A DNA stretch of 64,000 nt, from assembly GCA_945643635.1 (NCBI GenBank), contig CALZFC010000044.1:901001-965000 (forward strand). The letters are read 5' to 3'. Position numbers and translations under genes: made by a program. The notes under the pieces were generated by a model. It was not told where the DNA came from. It worked only from the letters and a program-made list of their open reading frames with translations, and made no database searches. Each line of letters opens with the position of its first letter. The first letter of the stretch is position 1. Source of the stretch: Allodiplogaster sudhausi (Eukaryota > Nematoda > Chromadorea > Rhabditida > Diplogasteridae). Below are positions 14,677 to 25,062 of the stretch, piece by piece.

Positions 14677-17600
14677 ATGCTTGCTATTCATTCTCTCATC
14701 GCCATCTCCTTCTGTACTCCTCCGCTGACCGCCGCTCTCAAGTTCCTCTCCTTCAACCCGATAGTCTTCCATAGCACGGCCAACCATCTCAGTCGCATGT
14801 CGACACTGGTCTGGTCGAGGCGGGCCATGAAGTGGTGGGTATAATTCTGTAGATATACACTTTTTAACCGATATTAGCAGAGGTGATCAATAGCACCAAT
14901 GGTGATCTTAACATACAGTGAGTGTGTTTCTCTCCTTTTCTTCATCTCTCCCACTCTCCAGGTTATGCTCTCTCCGATCTTGCACTCTGGGCACCCGAAC
15001 GTGTCCAGTAAACACTCTCGAATCATCCACATCCCAGGGAACTCTTTAATGCTTCAGTTTGAAGAGATCGCAAAGAAATCCATGTCCCATGATCTTTGGA
15101 CGTCTTCACAGTCAAACCCATTCGCATATGTCGAGGTTATGCTCTCTCCGATCGCATTGATATTCCATTACAAGTAGTCCGAAAATGAAGAGATTGCCGC
15201 CGCGGTAGGACGCGAAAGAGATTATTTGTCGTCTGGATGTCTACTTTAAAAGTGAGTAACCAGTTGTTTGTACTCTGTCAATAACGATGATGAACTTGAG
15301 ATGGTCCGAGGTACGCCAGCATTTAAAGAATTTGAAAACTCAATTTTTATCTCTGCTCCTTGTCTGGCCAGAACTTCAAGAGAGATATAATTTGGCAAAA
15401 AGGGATTGCAGCATTAGAAAAATTCAACTTCCCATCGAAATTATCGACAAATATTTTTGAGCTCCACTTTCCCGAAACATCTCAGTGAAAAGTTCCAAAG
15501 GAAATTGTTGTGCTGACGCTGATTCTCAACTCTCAGAATGCTTCTTTAGTTACTCTGGACACTCCGGGTCTGGTGGAGCAACTGCGAGAAGAGCATTTCG
15601 ATGCCGCCTTCAGCGAGACAACAGTTTCACTTTGTGGCTTCGGTTAACATGATTTTATTTTATTATGTGTTCGTAAGTTGAGCCGTTGCGAAGAGGAGAA
15701 AAAGAGTGGAAAAAAGAGGCTTAAGCACTCTATCTCCTTAATTATTCTTGTTCACACATAAATGATGATCACTGGGATTAAAAGGGCTCTTCCACCTGCT
15801 TGGCATCGATCAATTCGCCGCAACGACGAGTTTTGCTTCTTTCGATGCAGACGAGCATATCACGGGCGTTACTGCTTTCACGAGTTTCCAACCGGGTTTG
15901 CCATTCCTTGGAAAGGCCGAACCATGGCTGCGTTAAATTATTTTTATTAACAAAAACTTTAGCTTTATCATCTCTTCATGGCGACCGAATGTCTTTCTTC
16001 GGCCGCGTCTCCAATCTCCTCTTCCACTTGGGTTGGAGCCGCGCAATTCATGTTACGAGGCAGCCACTTCAAGACTTCTTCAATCAGAGATATTCTAAGA
16101 TGCCGAGTCTTGAAGTAAGCAGGGATGTACTCATTTGTACTTCTAATCGGTCCATGAATATTTATGCTTGCATAGAAAGTGATTCTTTCCCAGGATATCG
16201 CGAAGAATTCGAGTTTCTTCTTCGTCAACACTGACCCTCTCATCGATTTCCCTCAACTCACAAGTCCAAAGATGGTCAACATTGGCGGGATCGCATTGCC
16301 GAGCGAGAATCATCCATTAGAAGAAGTCTTCTTTTTGTTATTTAAAAAGTTGAAGCAATTTGTTGGAGCTGAAACATTAAGCAGGAAAAGGAAGTGTTTA
16401 TTCAACAGCTTACATTTATGTAAATGTAAAAATATTTTATCCACAATCGAATCCTACAACTCGTAGTCACTGGCGTCTCTGAAGTCCGCATGTCCTCGGG
16501 CAGTTCTCGTCTCGTTCGGCTCTGTTATGCTCTCCAGCCTAATGCCTCAGGCATTTAAGGTCAAGTCAAATTCGCTAATAAAGAATATTTTCTTTCAGTT
16601 ATTTACATCAAACAGAAGCAGTTATGCTAACAACACTCTTAAAGGAGGGCGATCACCGAAAAGTCATTGACGATAAATGAACCATCTTTGTTATTTTCGA
16701 ATAGTCTGGGGCATGCAGAAAAAGAATATGTATATGAAAATGTACAAGAAAGTTCCATATTCAAGTATAATGAACTTTAAAATGCAAATTTTGAATGAAT
16801 TTGTGATTGGTGTGCCAGGGAAAAAGCAGAACTCATCGGTAGAATCCCAACTTCACGGCCACGTACCCATCGCGGGAAAATAAAATTACAAGGATTTGAA
16901 GAAATTGTTATGGTGAATACTTTATCACCTCTTGGTTCATTTGTTTTAGAAAATGTTTTTATAAATTCTTGTTAGGCAAAACATTATCAAATAGGTATAA
17001 CAGCAATAACAACCCGCTTCAAAAAACACACGCACATTCCTAGTCTACCGTACATTTTTGAGTAATTAAACGGACTTCCGTTAGATATATTTGTACGTTT
17101 GAACGCACATTACTGTATTTTCGGTGATCGCCCTTCTTTCTTACCTGAAAAAAATTATTGTCTATTTCTGGCAGGAGACGATTCTTGCTCTCGCACGTTC
17201 GATGCCCAACGTGACATTCATTTGGAAGTACGAGAAACCGGAAGAGAAGATTGCCGCCGGAATTTCGAACCTCTTCACCGCCAAGTGGCTGCCACAAACT
17301 GACATTCTTCGTCGGTTTTTTTTTCTTTAGGCGGTTGTTTTTAGCAGAACAAAACCCTTCGTCAGTGTTGTTCTTAAAATGTCAGGAGACCCTCGTCTCT
17401 CGGCCTTCATTACCCACGGCGGCGCTGGATCCGCGTATGAAGCTGCGATGTCTGGTGTTCCCACCATTACGGTACCCGTGATGGGTGATCAGATAAGGAA
17501 CAGTGAAATGCTCCGCCGCTTCGGCACAGGTCGAATCGTTCAACGCGACGAGCTGGCGACTCCTGAACCGCTTATCAATGCAGTCAGGGAAGTGCTAGAA

Positions 17601-17947
17601 GATGAAAGGTGTGAATTTTCAATTTATTAATGGTTTTATACATCATTTTGGAAAACAGAAACTGCAGGTATTCACGTCGTGCACGGCGCGTTGCGTCAAT
17701 GGTAGCAGAGCAGCCGGTGTCTGCTCAGGAGCGGCTCGTGCGTCACTTCGAGTTCATGGCCCGCTTTGGGCCACTCGAGCAACTCAGCCATGCGGGACGA
17801 GATATGGACATTGTCACATTCTACAATATGGACATTTTTGGCATCGGCGTTTTGGTACTGATATTAGCTGCATACGCGGTTATTGTTGCGTTCCGATCAA
17901 TTGTTGGCCTCGTAACTTGCAATACAGATAAGCGAACAACAGAGTGA
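14677..17947 (+). CDS. UDP-glycosyltransferase (UGT), multi-exon
   Basis: This is an ER-membrane enzyme that conjugates lipophilic compounds with a sugar from a UDP-sugar. About eleven exons can be traced. Seen: signal peptide (MLAIHSLIAISFCTPPLTAA), N-terminal acceptor-binding exons (14962, 15537-15642, 15785, about 15963-16114, 16194-16325), an exon with AVLVSFGSVM (16467-16559), TFIWKYE (17175-17310), the UGT signature FITHGGAGSAYEA (17386-17608), and a last exon (17659-17947) with one transmembrane helix and a short charged tail. Phases agree across the exons from 17175 onward. In exon 1 a TGGTC duplication shifts the frame after STLV, but a donor four bases further on than the expected one restores it, replacing about 11 residues (see findings). 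Introns hold a 0.5-kb MITE. The region between 15138 and 15536 probably holds one more exon that I could not fix. Probably functional, though exon 1 makes this uncertain. Confidence 0.85.
16639..17142. mobile_element. TTAA MITE in UGT intron
   Basis: The left end is TTAAAGGAGGGCGATCACCG and the right end is CGGTGATCGCCCTTCTTT: inverted repeats of about 20 bp with one or two mismatches. It is the same family as the elements at 30.2, 34.5/46.2 and 60.3 kb. It ends 33 bp before the exon beginning at 17175. The right TTAA has decayed. Confidence 0.75.
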
Positions 17948-18593
17948 TCAGTTTTAAGAAGCCTAAATAAAAGTAAATCATTGGTTTTTGTGCTTGTTGT
18001 CTTTTGGCTACCTTCGAAAATATCTTTTTGAGGATAGGTACCCTTTTGTAATTCATTGTATTGCTAGTTTTTACGTGGCACTGCCAAAGTATTTATTGTA
18101 GTTACGTGTAAGTACATGCTTGACGCCATTTTCAATCAATAAACCCGGTTTCCATAAATCGCAACGATGAGCCTTATGGGTTTGCATGCACCCAAGGGAA
18201 TGAGCCTGCGTAATGTATGAACTCTCATGGCGACAAAGTACAAGCAAAGAAAAATTTCGTTGTCAGAACATTTTACCTTGCTTACTTAAAGCGAAACGGC
18301 TTGGCCCTGTCGCTGTGAGAGTTCATACTATACGCTGTTCTAAATGTCATGATTAGAGAAAGGGAGAGATAAAGAGAGATAGAGAGAAAGAGCTGAAATA
18401 TCACTTTGTCATTAATCAAAAAGGCAAGTCGAAAGAGAAATGATACAGGTTTTTTTCATTGACGCCAGTTACAGATAAGTCGTTCTATTCCTTTTCTTCG
18501 GTTTTCCCCTCAAAAGTTTCCTTTCTATGAATCTGACAATGAGCTGAGTTTTATTTTGGATATATTAAGGAGCCCTATAACATTCCATTCAGA
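17948..18593. other. Intergenic with a small inverted repeat and saposin-gene promoter
   Basis: AATAAA at 17967 fits the UGT polyadenylation signal. At about 18213-18337 an inverted pair (GTATGAACTCTCATGGCGACA and TGTCGCTGTGAGAGTTCATAC) bounds about 120 bp, MITE-like. GATATATTAAGG at about 18558 is a TATA-like box 36 bp before the saposin start codon. Confidence 0.5.
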
Positions 18594-19452
18594 ATGCGTT
18601 CTTTCCTCTTTTTGCTCGCTATCTTCTCTGCTGTCCACGCTGGCGGTCTCTACTGCAAGCCCTGCATGGATATTGTTTCGGTGAGGCTAATTCCTTGACT
18701 AGTTTTAATTTTGCTTTTTATCGGATTTTATGGCTATCTATTCTTACCGTTCTTGTGCGACAACAAAATGGTTTTATTTGCGCTTCCTCCATTCATCCTA
18801 CATGGTCCTTCAGCCACTATGAAAACACGATTTGTAATAATTTTGGCAGTGTATCTTAATCGCTTGCGGTCCTAGTGGGCGGTTAAGTGCTAGCTATTCG
18901 TAGCAGCCCACAATGTGTATAGCCTTTCGATTAGAATACATACATACATATGTACGATTTCCAAGTTTGCGTAGCTGCTCCATATGAGTTTAATTAAACC
19001 GCGCGTGTTGAAGGACCATGCCTTACTTTATAGGTTGTACAATGCTTTAGACAATTCGCAACTAATGACATTATTTCTCTCTCCAAAAGGTGGAAGGAAG
19101 CGATGCCCCACAGAATGCGCTGAGGAAGCAGATTGACGTGCTGTGCGCCCCGCAACCGGGCATCTCTCGTGACTATTGCAAGGGGCTGTTCAATAAGGTT
19201 ATTATTTATACGTTAACTTTTTAGAGTTATTTGTTTACAGTACCAGTGCACAACTTCATTTTTTCAAATTAAAATTATTTTTAAGAATTATTTCGTAAAT
19301 TATAATTAATTGCATCTCCAAGGTTTCATGTTTTTTCAAGTTCAATCTCATCGCTCTCACAGCAAGCCGACGTGATTATCAAGTCCCAACGCGCAGGCGA
19401 AAAGAACGACGTCATCTGCCGGAAGATTCGTGCCTGCTTTCTCGACAACTGA
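18594..19452 (+). CDS. Saposin-B-like (caenopore-type) secreted protein
   Basis: Three exons (18594-18680, 19090-19197, 19363-19452) join in phase 0 to a 94-residue protein: signal peptide MRSFLFLLAIFSAVHA, then one saposin-B domain with six cysteines in the usual order (CKPC, VLC, DYC, VIC, RAC). Nematode proteins of this size and pattern (SPP/caenopores) insert into membranes and many kill ingested bacteria in the gut; that role is inferred from family only. It is the only intact one of three loci here; the two on the minus strand at 8.9 and 10.7 kb are broken. First-intron sequence (GGGCGGTTAAGTGCTAGC) is shared with the copy at 9.5 kb in inverted orientation, so the copies arose by duplication of the whole gene. 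AATAAA follows at about 19516. Confidence 0.85.
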
Positions 19453-20186
19453 GTGCCACCGCGAATTTGAAAATTCGAACAAAGACTGCTCATAGTCAGA
19501 CGAGTTTCTAATACCGAATAAAAATCGCGTCATATCAAGCTCGTCGGCCTCTTTTTTCTATAATCACAGCTGCCACGCAGGTGCCAGAAATCGACAATGA
19601 AGAGCTTATGCTGACCATGAGGGATGAAGAATATTAAAGGTCCGGCGAAAGAAACCTCCTATCTGATAAAATTACGCCTCAAACGATAACTGGATGAGTG
19701 TTGATTTCGGGCCCGATACAACATTTTAAAACGCATGTGTATCCACTAACCTCTTAAGTTTCTCGTTGTCTTACTTTTCTCTAACATCTGCATCAAAGCA
19801 CAATCAGGAACTGGACCCGGTGGTGAAGGCATCTCTCATCACTTTGTGAAAATGGTGTGCTAATATTGTTGGAGGGGTAGAGTCTGACTGTTTTTCCATC
19901 CGTTGGCACTCCTTGCTTATTGTTAGTTTTGACAGAGGATCACATACAGCTTGAGATAGTCACCGACGAGTGAGACGGTGAAGAGAGACAGAGAAGAGAG
20001 AGAGAGAAAGAGAGAGGTGACAGAATATCCGGTGAAAAAAGCGGCAGCCACCAAACATCGCAAAGTGTCTTCCTCAAAGTGACGAATCATTCGCTTGCTC
20101 AGCTGATGTGGAGATATGCCAATCGACTACAAATAAGAGGTGTCTGGCAATGCCTCCTCAAGTCCTTCTCTTCTCCTCAGTTCAGA
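19453..20186. other. Intergenic; outer part of the ShKT inverted duplication
   Basis: From about 19545 onward the sequence matches, inverted, the region ending at about 24285 (GGCCTCTTTTTTCTATAATCACAGCTG and onward). It contains a GA-rich tract at 19980-20020 and no extra gene. Confidence 0.6.
20127..20138 (+). promoter_or_regulatory. Degenerate TATA-like box of ShKT gene 1
   Basis: CTACAAATAAG lies 49 bp before the ATG, at the position where ShKT gene 2 has CTATAAATAAG. The T-to-C change may weaken this promoter relative to its inverted copy. Confidence 0.4.
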
Positions 20187-21067
20187 ATGCACTCTTCCGC
20201 CTTCCTCGTCCTCCTCCTCGCCGTCTCCGTCGCTGGCCAAAACCTAGGCTGTCCGAGTGGCAGCGGCGGGCAGGGACGTCAGTCTCTTTCTTGTGTCCTG
20301 TCATTTGCCGAATGGGAATGCCCGCCTAGCCAGGGAATGGCCAGAAAAGCTAGATACCAAAACCTTTACGACCTCTTTATGTCACTGACTATACCGACCC
20401 CTGTCCACTTGCAGCCTGCAGTGCAGCCTTGGGCATCACGTGCCCGGCCGGCCAGTTTTGCATTGGAGACACGACCTGCTGCACGATTGGCGAGCTCCAG
20501 CCAAGTACCGTTGCCCCCACGATGCCCGCCCCCACGACGCCATCTTCAAGTCAGTCGCAGTTCACTGACATTCTATGCTATTTCATCTTCTATGATTGCA
20601 ATATACATACATGTGTTAGTAATTAATGACATGTCTAATTGTACATTTCCAGCCTGCGTCGACCAAGTGAACCCCCGAACGGGCGTCTCCGACTGTCCGA
20701 GACTTGCGTATCTCTGCAACAACGCGCTCTACTTCCAGCTCATGACCCAGCAGTGTCCGCTCACTTGCGGAAGGTGCTCGGGCACGGGAACTACCGCGAC
20801 GGGTAAGTTGCCAAAATTCACTTATAACTTTTTTATGTAAAAAAACAAATTTAATAATTGATTATTGAAAATCAAGTATTAGATATTAGCACAACATGTG
20901 TTTCCAACACAAGATTAGCACTTCCAGCCTGCGTCGACATGGTGAACCCCCGCACTGGCCGCTCGGACTGCCCGAATGTCGCGTATCTCTGCAACAACGC
21001 GCTCTACTTCCAGCTCATGACCCAGCAGTGCCCGGCCACTTGCGGACGATGCTCCGGCAAGAAATAA
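20187..21067 (+). CDS. Secreted protein with CC module and two ShKT domains (copy 1)
   Basis: Exons 20187-20277, 20415-20549, 20653-20802 and 20938-21067 join in consistent phase (each internal join begins CC-TGC). Order: signal peptide (MHSSAFLVLLLAVSVAG), a short Cys module (ITCPAGQFCIGDTTCC), a Thr/Pro linker, then two ShKT (SXC) domains, each with six Cys ending CGRC, the last followed by SGKK-stop. ShKT domains occur in nematode secreted and surface proteins and in ion-channel-blocking peptides; no activity can be assigned here. Each domain carries an extra VNPRTG insert after the first CVD. The gene is inverted and nearly identical in copy 2 (22730-23610). Residue-level differences between the copies are few. 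Confidence 0.88.
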
Positions 21068-21617
21068 GAGGAATCTGACTCTCCTCGGCCATCTTAAATT
21101 TTTTTTATTTCTTCGCAGTCTCCTTCCCGAGATTTGTATGCATCGATGGCAATTCATCACAATAAAGCGTAACTCACAGAAGATGGAATATCGTTTTGTT
21201 TACACTTCGACTTTGTTTTATATGCATATACAGTACCCGTACATCGAGGGGTCATGAATGCATCGGATGCATATGCAGTCAACGTCCTTGCCACACACCG
21301 CTCTCAATATTTTGACATGAAGTCTGTCATCCATGATTGACCGATAGCGCACAGCAAAACTGCGACTGTGAAAGGAGGGACACAGAGAGTCAACCTGTAA
21401 AGTCTTCTATTCAGGCTACTGGTGCCAGGACTTTGCCGAGCTCGTTTCCTTCTGCCAAGCGCAGTACGCGCCTGGCTATGTCATTAAAAAAAGGAGTTTG
21501 GTGTCTACTCTTAACATTTATAAATGAAATTGAAATAAAACACGCAAAAGGTGAATAAGAAAAAAAAAGAAAAATTTAAATGTGGTCTTTTTTTTAAATA
21601 GAAATAAGCAAAACCAG

Positions 21618-22180
21618 CATGCACACGGAAAAAATTGTGACGTACAATTTTTGTACTTCTAAAATTATGACCAACATAGTGACATGGGAGCGTACATAGA
21701 AATTGTGATATAGGATGTCACAATTTGGGGGCAAAGGGGAGAGTAGTCGCTGCGAGAACCAAAATTGTGTCATTGTTACTCTGAGGGATACGCTCTCACC
21801 CCGCCATGTCGCCAAGCAGTATATCAATGAATAGTCGGAAAAGGCCTGTCGGTTGTGCCGGTAAAGTGGGATAATCTCTTTGTCAGAAGCGAGATATATG
21901 TACGGGTGCTTCAAATGCTGGTAATGCTGGCTGGCATAAACCACCATTCTGGCAGCGACAGCATGTATTGGATTTTTTTAAATATTAAGTTTGAGTTCCA
22001 AGATGGTTGTATCTTGAACAAATCAGGCATGAGTGAAGCGGGAAGGATAACGGGGAGTGGCTAAAGGTGTAGAGACGTCACAATTTTTGTCCTCCCGCTA
22101 ATTGTGCCATGAGGTGGAACACAATTGTACCGTCCTATGATGGGTACAATATTGTGCCATCCCTTGCCATTCTCTGGGTT
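21618..22180. mobile_element. Non-autonomous element with CACACGG/CTGGGT ends
   Basis: The left end CACACGGAAAAAATTGTGACG and the right end (reverse complement ACCCAGAGAATGG... then GCACAATATTGTAC) resemble each other and have the same build as Element Z ends (CACACAGAAA... TGTTACG): short terminal repeat followed by TGTGACG-type subterminal motifs. A related right end is at about 24480-24530. No clean target duplication was found. Confidence 0.4.
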
Positions 22181-22204
22181 TACTTCTCACCCCTTCTTGA
22201 AGCC

Positions 22205-22395
22205 CCATTACCAAATTGTAAATAGAATTGTAGCCAAATCGTAAATAAATTGCAAGCAAATTGTAACTAAATTAATGGTAATCAAATTGTAACTAAATTG
22301 TGACCAAATTATAACTAAATTGTAACCAAATTGTAATTAAATCGTAACCAAATTGTAATTGAACTGTAAATATATTGCAACCCCATTTTTACTAA
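22205..22395. repeat. AAATTGTAAC tandem array
   Basis: Degenerate units of about 12-15 bp (ACCAAATTGTAACTAAATTGTA). A second array of the same unit lies at about 24558-24735 downstream of ShKT gene 3, in the same position relative to that gene's 3' end. Confidence 0.8.
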
Positions 22396-22729
22396 ATTGT
22401 AGACAAATGATTTTTAAAAAGTAGGGTTAATTTTGGACACAACCGATAGAAAAATTCCGCATTCATAAAGATATTGCGTGGAAAATGTTCGCTGCCAAGC
22501 CACAATTGGCAATAATATTAACAATGCATAAGGCGCATTCGTGACCCCCCGACGTTGGGCGGTTCTGTATATGCGTATAAAAAAAGTCAAAGTGTAGACA
22601 AATCAATATTCCGTCTTCTGTGAGTGCCTGTTTATTGTGATGAATTGCATTAGATATATACAAATCTCGGGAAGGAGACTGCGAAGAAATAAAAAAAATT
22701 TAAGATGGCCGAGGAGAGTCAGATTCCTC

Positions 22730-23610
22730 TTATTTCTTGCCGGAGCATCGTCCGCAAGTGGCCGGGCACTGCTGGGTCATGAGCTGGAAGTAGAGCGCGT
22801 TGTTGCAGAGATACGCGACATTCGGGCAGTCCGAGCGGCCAGTGCGGGGGTTCACCATGTCGACGCAGGCTGGAAGTGCTAATCTTGTGTTGGAAACACA
22901 TGTTGTGCTAATATCTAATACTTGATTTTCAATAATCAATTACTAAATTTGTTTTTTTACATAAAAAAGTTATAAGTGAATTTTGGCAACTTACCCGTCG
23001 CGGTAGTTCCCGTGCCCGAGCACCTTCCGCAAGTGAGCGGACACTGCTGGGTCATGAGCTGGAAGTAGAGCGCGTTGTTGCAGAGATACGCAAGTCTCGG
23101 ACAGTCGGAGACGCCCGTTCGGGGGTTCACTTGGTCGACGCAGGCTGGAAATGTACAATTAGACATGTCATTAATTACTAACACATGTATGTATATTGCA
23201 ATCATAGAAGATGAAATAGCATAGAATGTCAGTGAACTGCGACTGACTTGAAGATGGCGTCGTGGGGGCGGGCATCGTGGGGGCAACGGTACTTGGCTGG
23301 AGCTCGCCAATCGTGCAGCAGGTCGTGTCTCCAATGCAAAACTGGCCGGCCGGGCACGTGATGCCCAAGGCTGCACTGCAGGCTGCAAGGGGACAGGGGT
23401 CGGTTTAGTCAGTGACATAAAGAGGTCGTAAAGGTTTTGGTATCTAGCTTTTCTGGCCATTCCCTGGCTAGGCGGGCATTCCCATTCGGCAAATGACAGG
23501 ACACAAGAAAGAGACTGACGTCCCTGCCCGCCGCTGCCACTCGGACAGCCTAGGTTTTGGCCAGCGACGGAGACGGCGAGGAGGAGGACGAGGAAGGCGG
23601 AGGAGTGCAT
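22730..23610 (-). CDS. Secreted protein with CC module and two ShKT domains (copy 2)
   Basis: Exons 23520-23610, 23248-23382, 22995-23144 and 22730-22869 mirror copy 1, with the same donor and acceptor choices and the same stop after SGKK. Domain order is signal peptide, CC module, Thr/Pro linker, two ShKT domains. The coding sequence is almost identical to copy 1, so the pair is young or homogenised by gene conversion. A canonical CTATAAATAAG box at 23659-23671 (minus strand) lies 49 bp before the start, making this copy the better-equipped promoter of the pair. Secretion and six-Cys folding are inferred from sequence; function is unknown. Confidence 0.88.
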
Positions 23611-23658
23611 TCTGGACTGAGGACAAGAGAAGGAGGTGCGGATTCATTGCCAGGCACC

Positions 23659-23671
23659 TCTTATTTATAGC
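23659..23671 (-). promoter_or_regulatory. TATA box of ShKT gene 2
   Basis: CTATAAATAAGAGG on the minus strand, 49 bp before the ATG. It is conserved in position with weaker versions in gene 1 (20127) and gene 3 (27538). Confidence 0.55.
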
Positions 23672-25062
23672 CGATTCGAATCTCTCCACGAGCAAGCGAA
23701 GGATTCGTCACTTTGAGGAAAGAAGACACTTTGCGATGTTTGGTTGCTGTGGGAGAACACCTGCCGCTTTTTTCATCGGCATTTCTGTCACCTCTCTCTC
23801 TGTTCTCTGTCTCTCTATTCTGTGACTGTCTCAAGCTCTATGTGATCCTATGTCAAAACTAAGCAAGGAGTGCCAACGGATGGAAAAATAGTCTGGCTCT
23901 GCTCTTCCTACAAAATTAGCACACCATTTTCACAACGTGATGAGAGATGCCTTCACCCACCGGGCCCAGCCCCTGATTGTGGAATAAGCTTTGAACTTTT
24001 GATGAGAGATGCAGATGTTAGAGAAAAGACAATGAAAAAATTTAGAGCGGTTAGTGGATACACATGCGTTGTGAAATGATGTATCGGGTCCGAAATCAAC
24101 ACTCATCCAGTTATCGTTTGAAGCGTAATTCTATCAGATAGGAGGTTTCTTTTGCCGGATACAACCTTTAATATTGTTCATCCCTCACCATCAGCATAAT
24201 CTCTCTTCATTTTCGATTTCTGGCAACCCTGTGAAGAGGACCTGCGTGGCAGCTGTGATTATAGGAAAAAAAGAGGCCAAGGAGTTTGATATGATGCGAT
24301 GTTCGAGAGGCCATCTTGGAACTCAAATATTAATTTTGAGTTCAAAGATGGTTGAACCTTGACAAAATGATCCAGGCATGAGTGAAGCGGGAGGGATAAA
24401 AGGGGCGGGGCTGACTGCGCAGAGACGTCACAATTTTTGTCCTGCCGCTTATTTTGACATGGGGTGGAACACAATTGTAACGTCTTAAAATCGTTACAAT
24501 ATTGTGTCATCCGTTGTCACATCGTTTTCTGGGTATTCTTCTCATCCTTTCTTGAAGCCCCATTACCAAATTGTAAATAAATTGCAAGCAAATTGTAACT
24601 AAATAAATGGTAATCAAATTGTAACTAAATTGCGACCAAATTGAAACTAAATTGTAACCAAATTGTAACTAAATTGTAAACAAATTGTAATTAAACTGTA
24701 AATAGATTGTAACCAAATTTTAACTAAATTCTAGCCAAATGATTTTCAAAAAGTTGGGTACTAACCAAAATTATTTAGACTCAACCGAAGGAAAATTCCC
24801 CTTTCAGAAAAATATTATGTGGAAAATGTTCGCTGCCAAGCCACAATTGGCAATCATTTTAGCTATATCCGACGCACATGACATTGGGCGGTTCTGTATA
24901 TGCGTGTAAAACAAAGTGTGAACCAATCAATATTCCGTCTTGTGTGATTGACTCTTTATTGTGATGAATTGCATTCGATATATACTAATCTCGGGAAGGA
25001 GACTGCGAAGAAATGGAACATTTGTAAGATGGCCGAGGTAATGCCAGCTAGTCAGACTCCTC
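23672..25062. other. Intergenic between ShKT genes 2 and 3
   Basis: The first 600 bp are the outer part of the inverted duplication. From about 24300 it is a direct repeat of the 3' flank of gene 2 (compare 21990-22720): the motif GGCATGAGTGAAGCGGGA, an element end near 24530, an AAATTGTAAC array (24558-24735) and GCTGCCAAGCCACAATTGG. No gene. Confidence 0.6.

Larger units (their letters stand above)
19545..21300. repeat. Left arm of a 1.75-kb inverted gene duplication
   Basis: It matches 22500-24285 in reverse orientation over the whole ShKT gene, its introns, and both flanks. Exons 2-4 and their introns are almost identical; the promoter region and the outer flanks differ more. The spacer is about 1.2 kb. 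Confidence 0.85.
21068..22729. other. Spacer of the inverted ShKT pair
   Basis: It contains an AATAAA at about 21161, diverging arm ends, a MITE-like element (about 21618-22180) and a tandem array of about 12-15-bp AAATTGTAAC units (22205-22395). No coding gene is supported. Confidence 0.6.
22500..24285. repeat. Right arm of the inverted ShKT duplication
   Basis: Reverse complement of about 19545-21300 (see that entry). This arm together with its 3' flank is also directly repeated at 24.3-27.6 kb. Confidence 0.85.
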
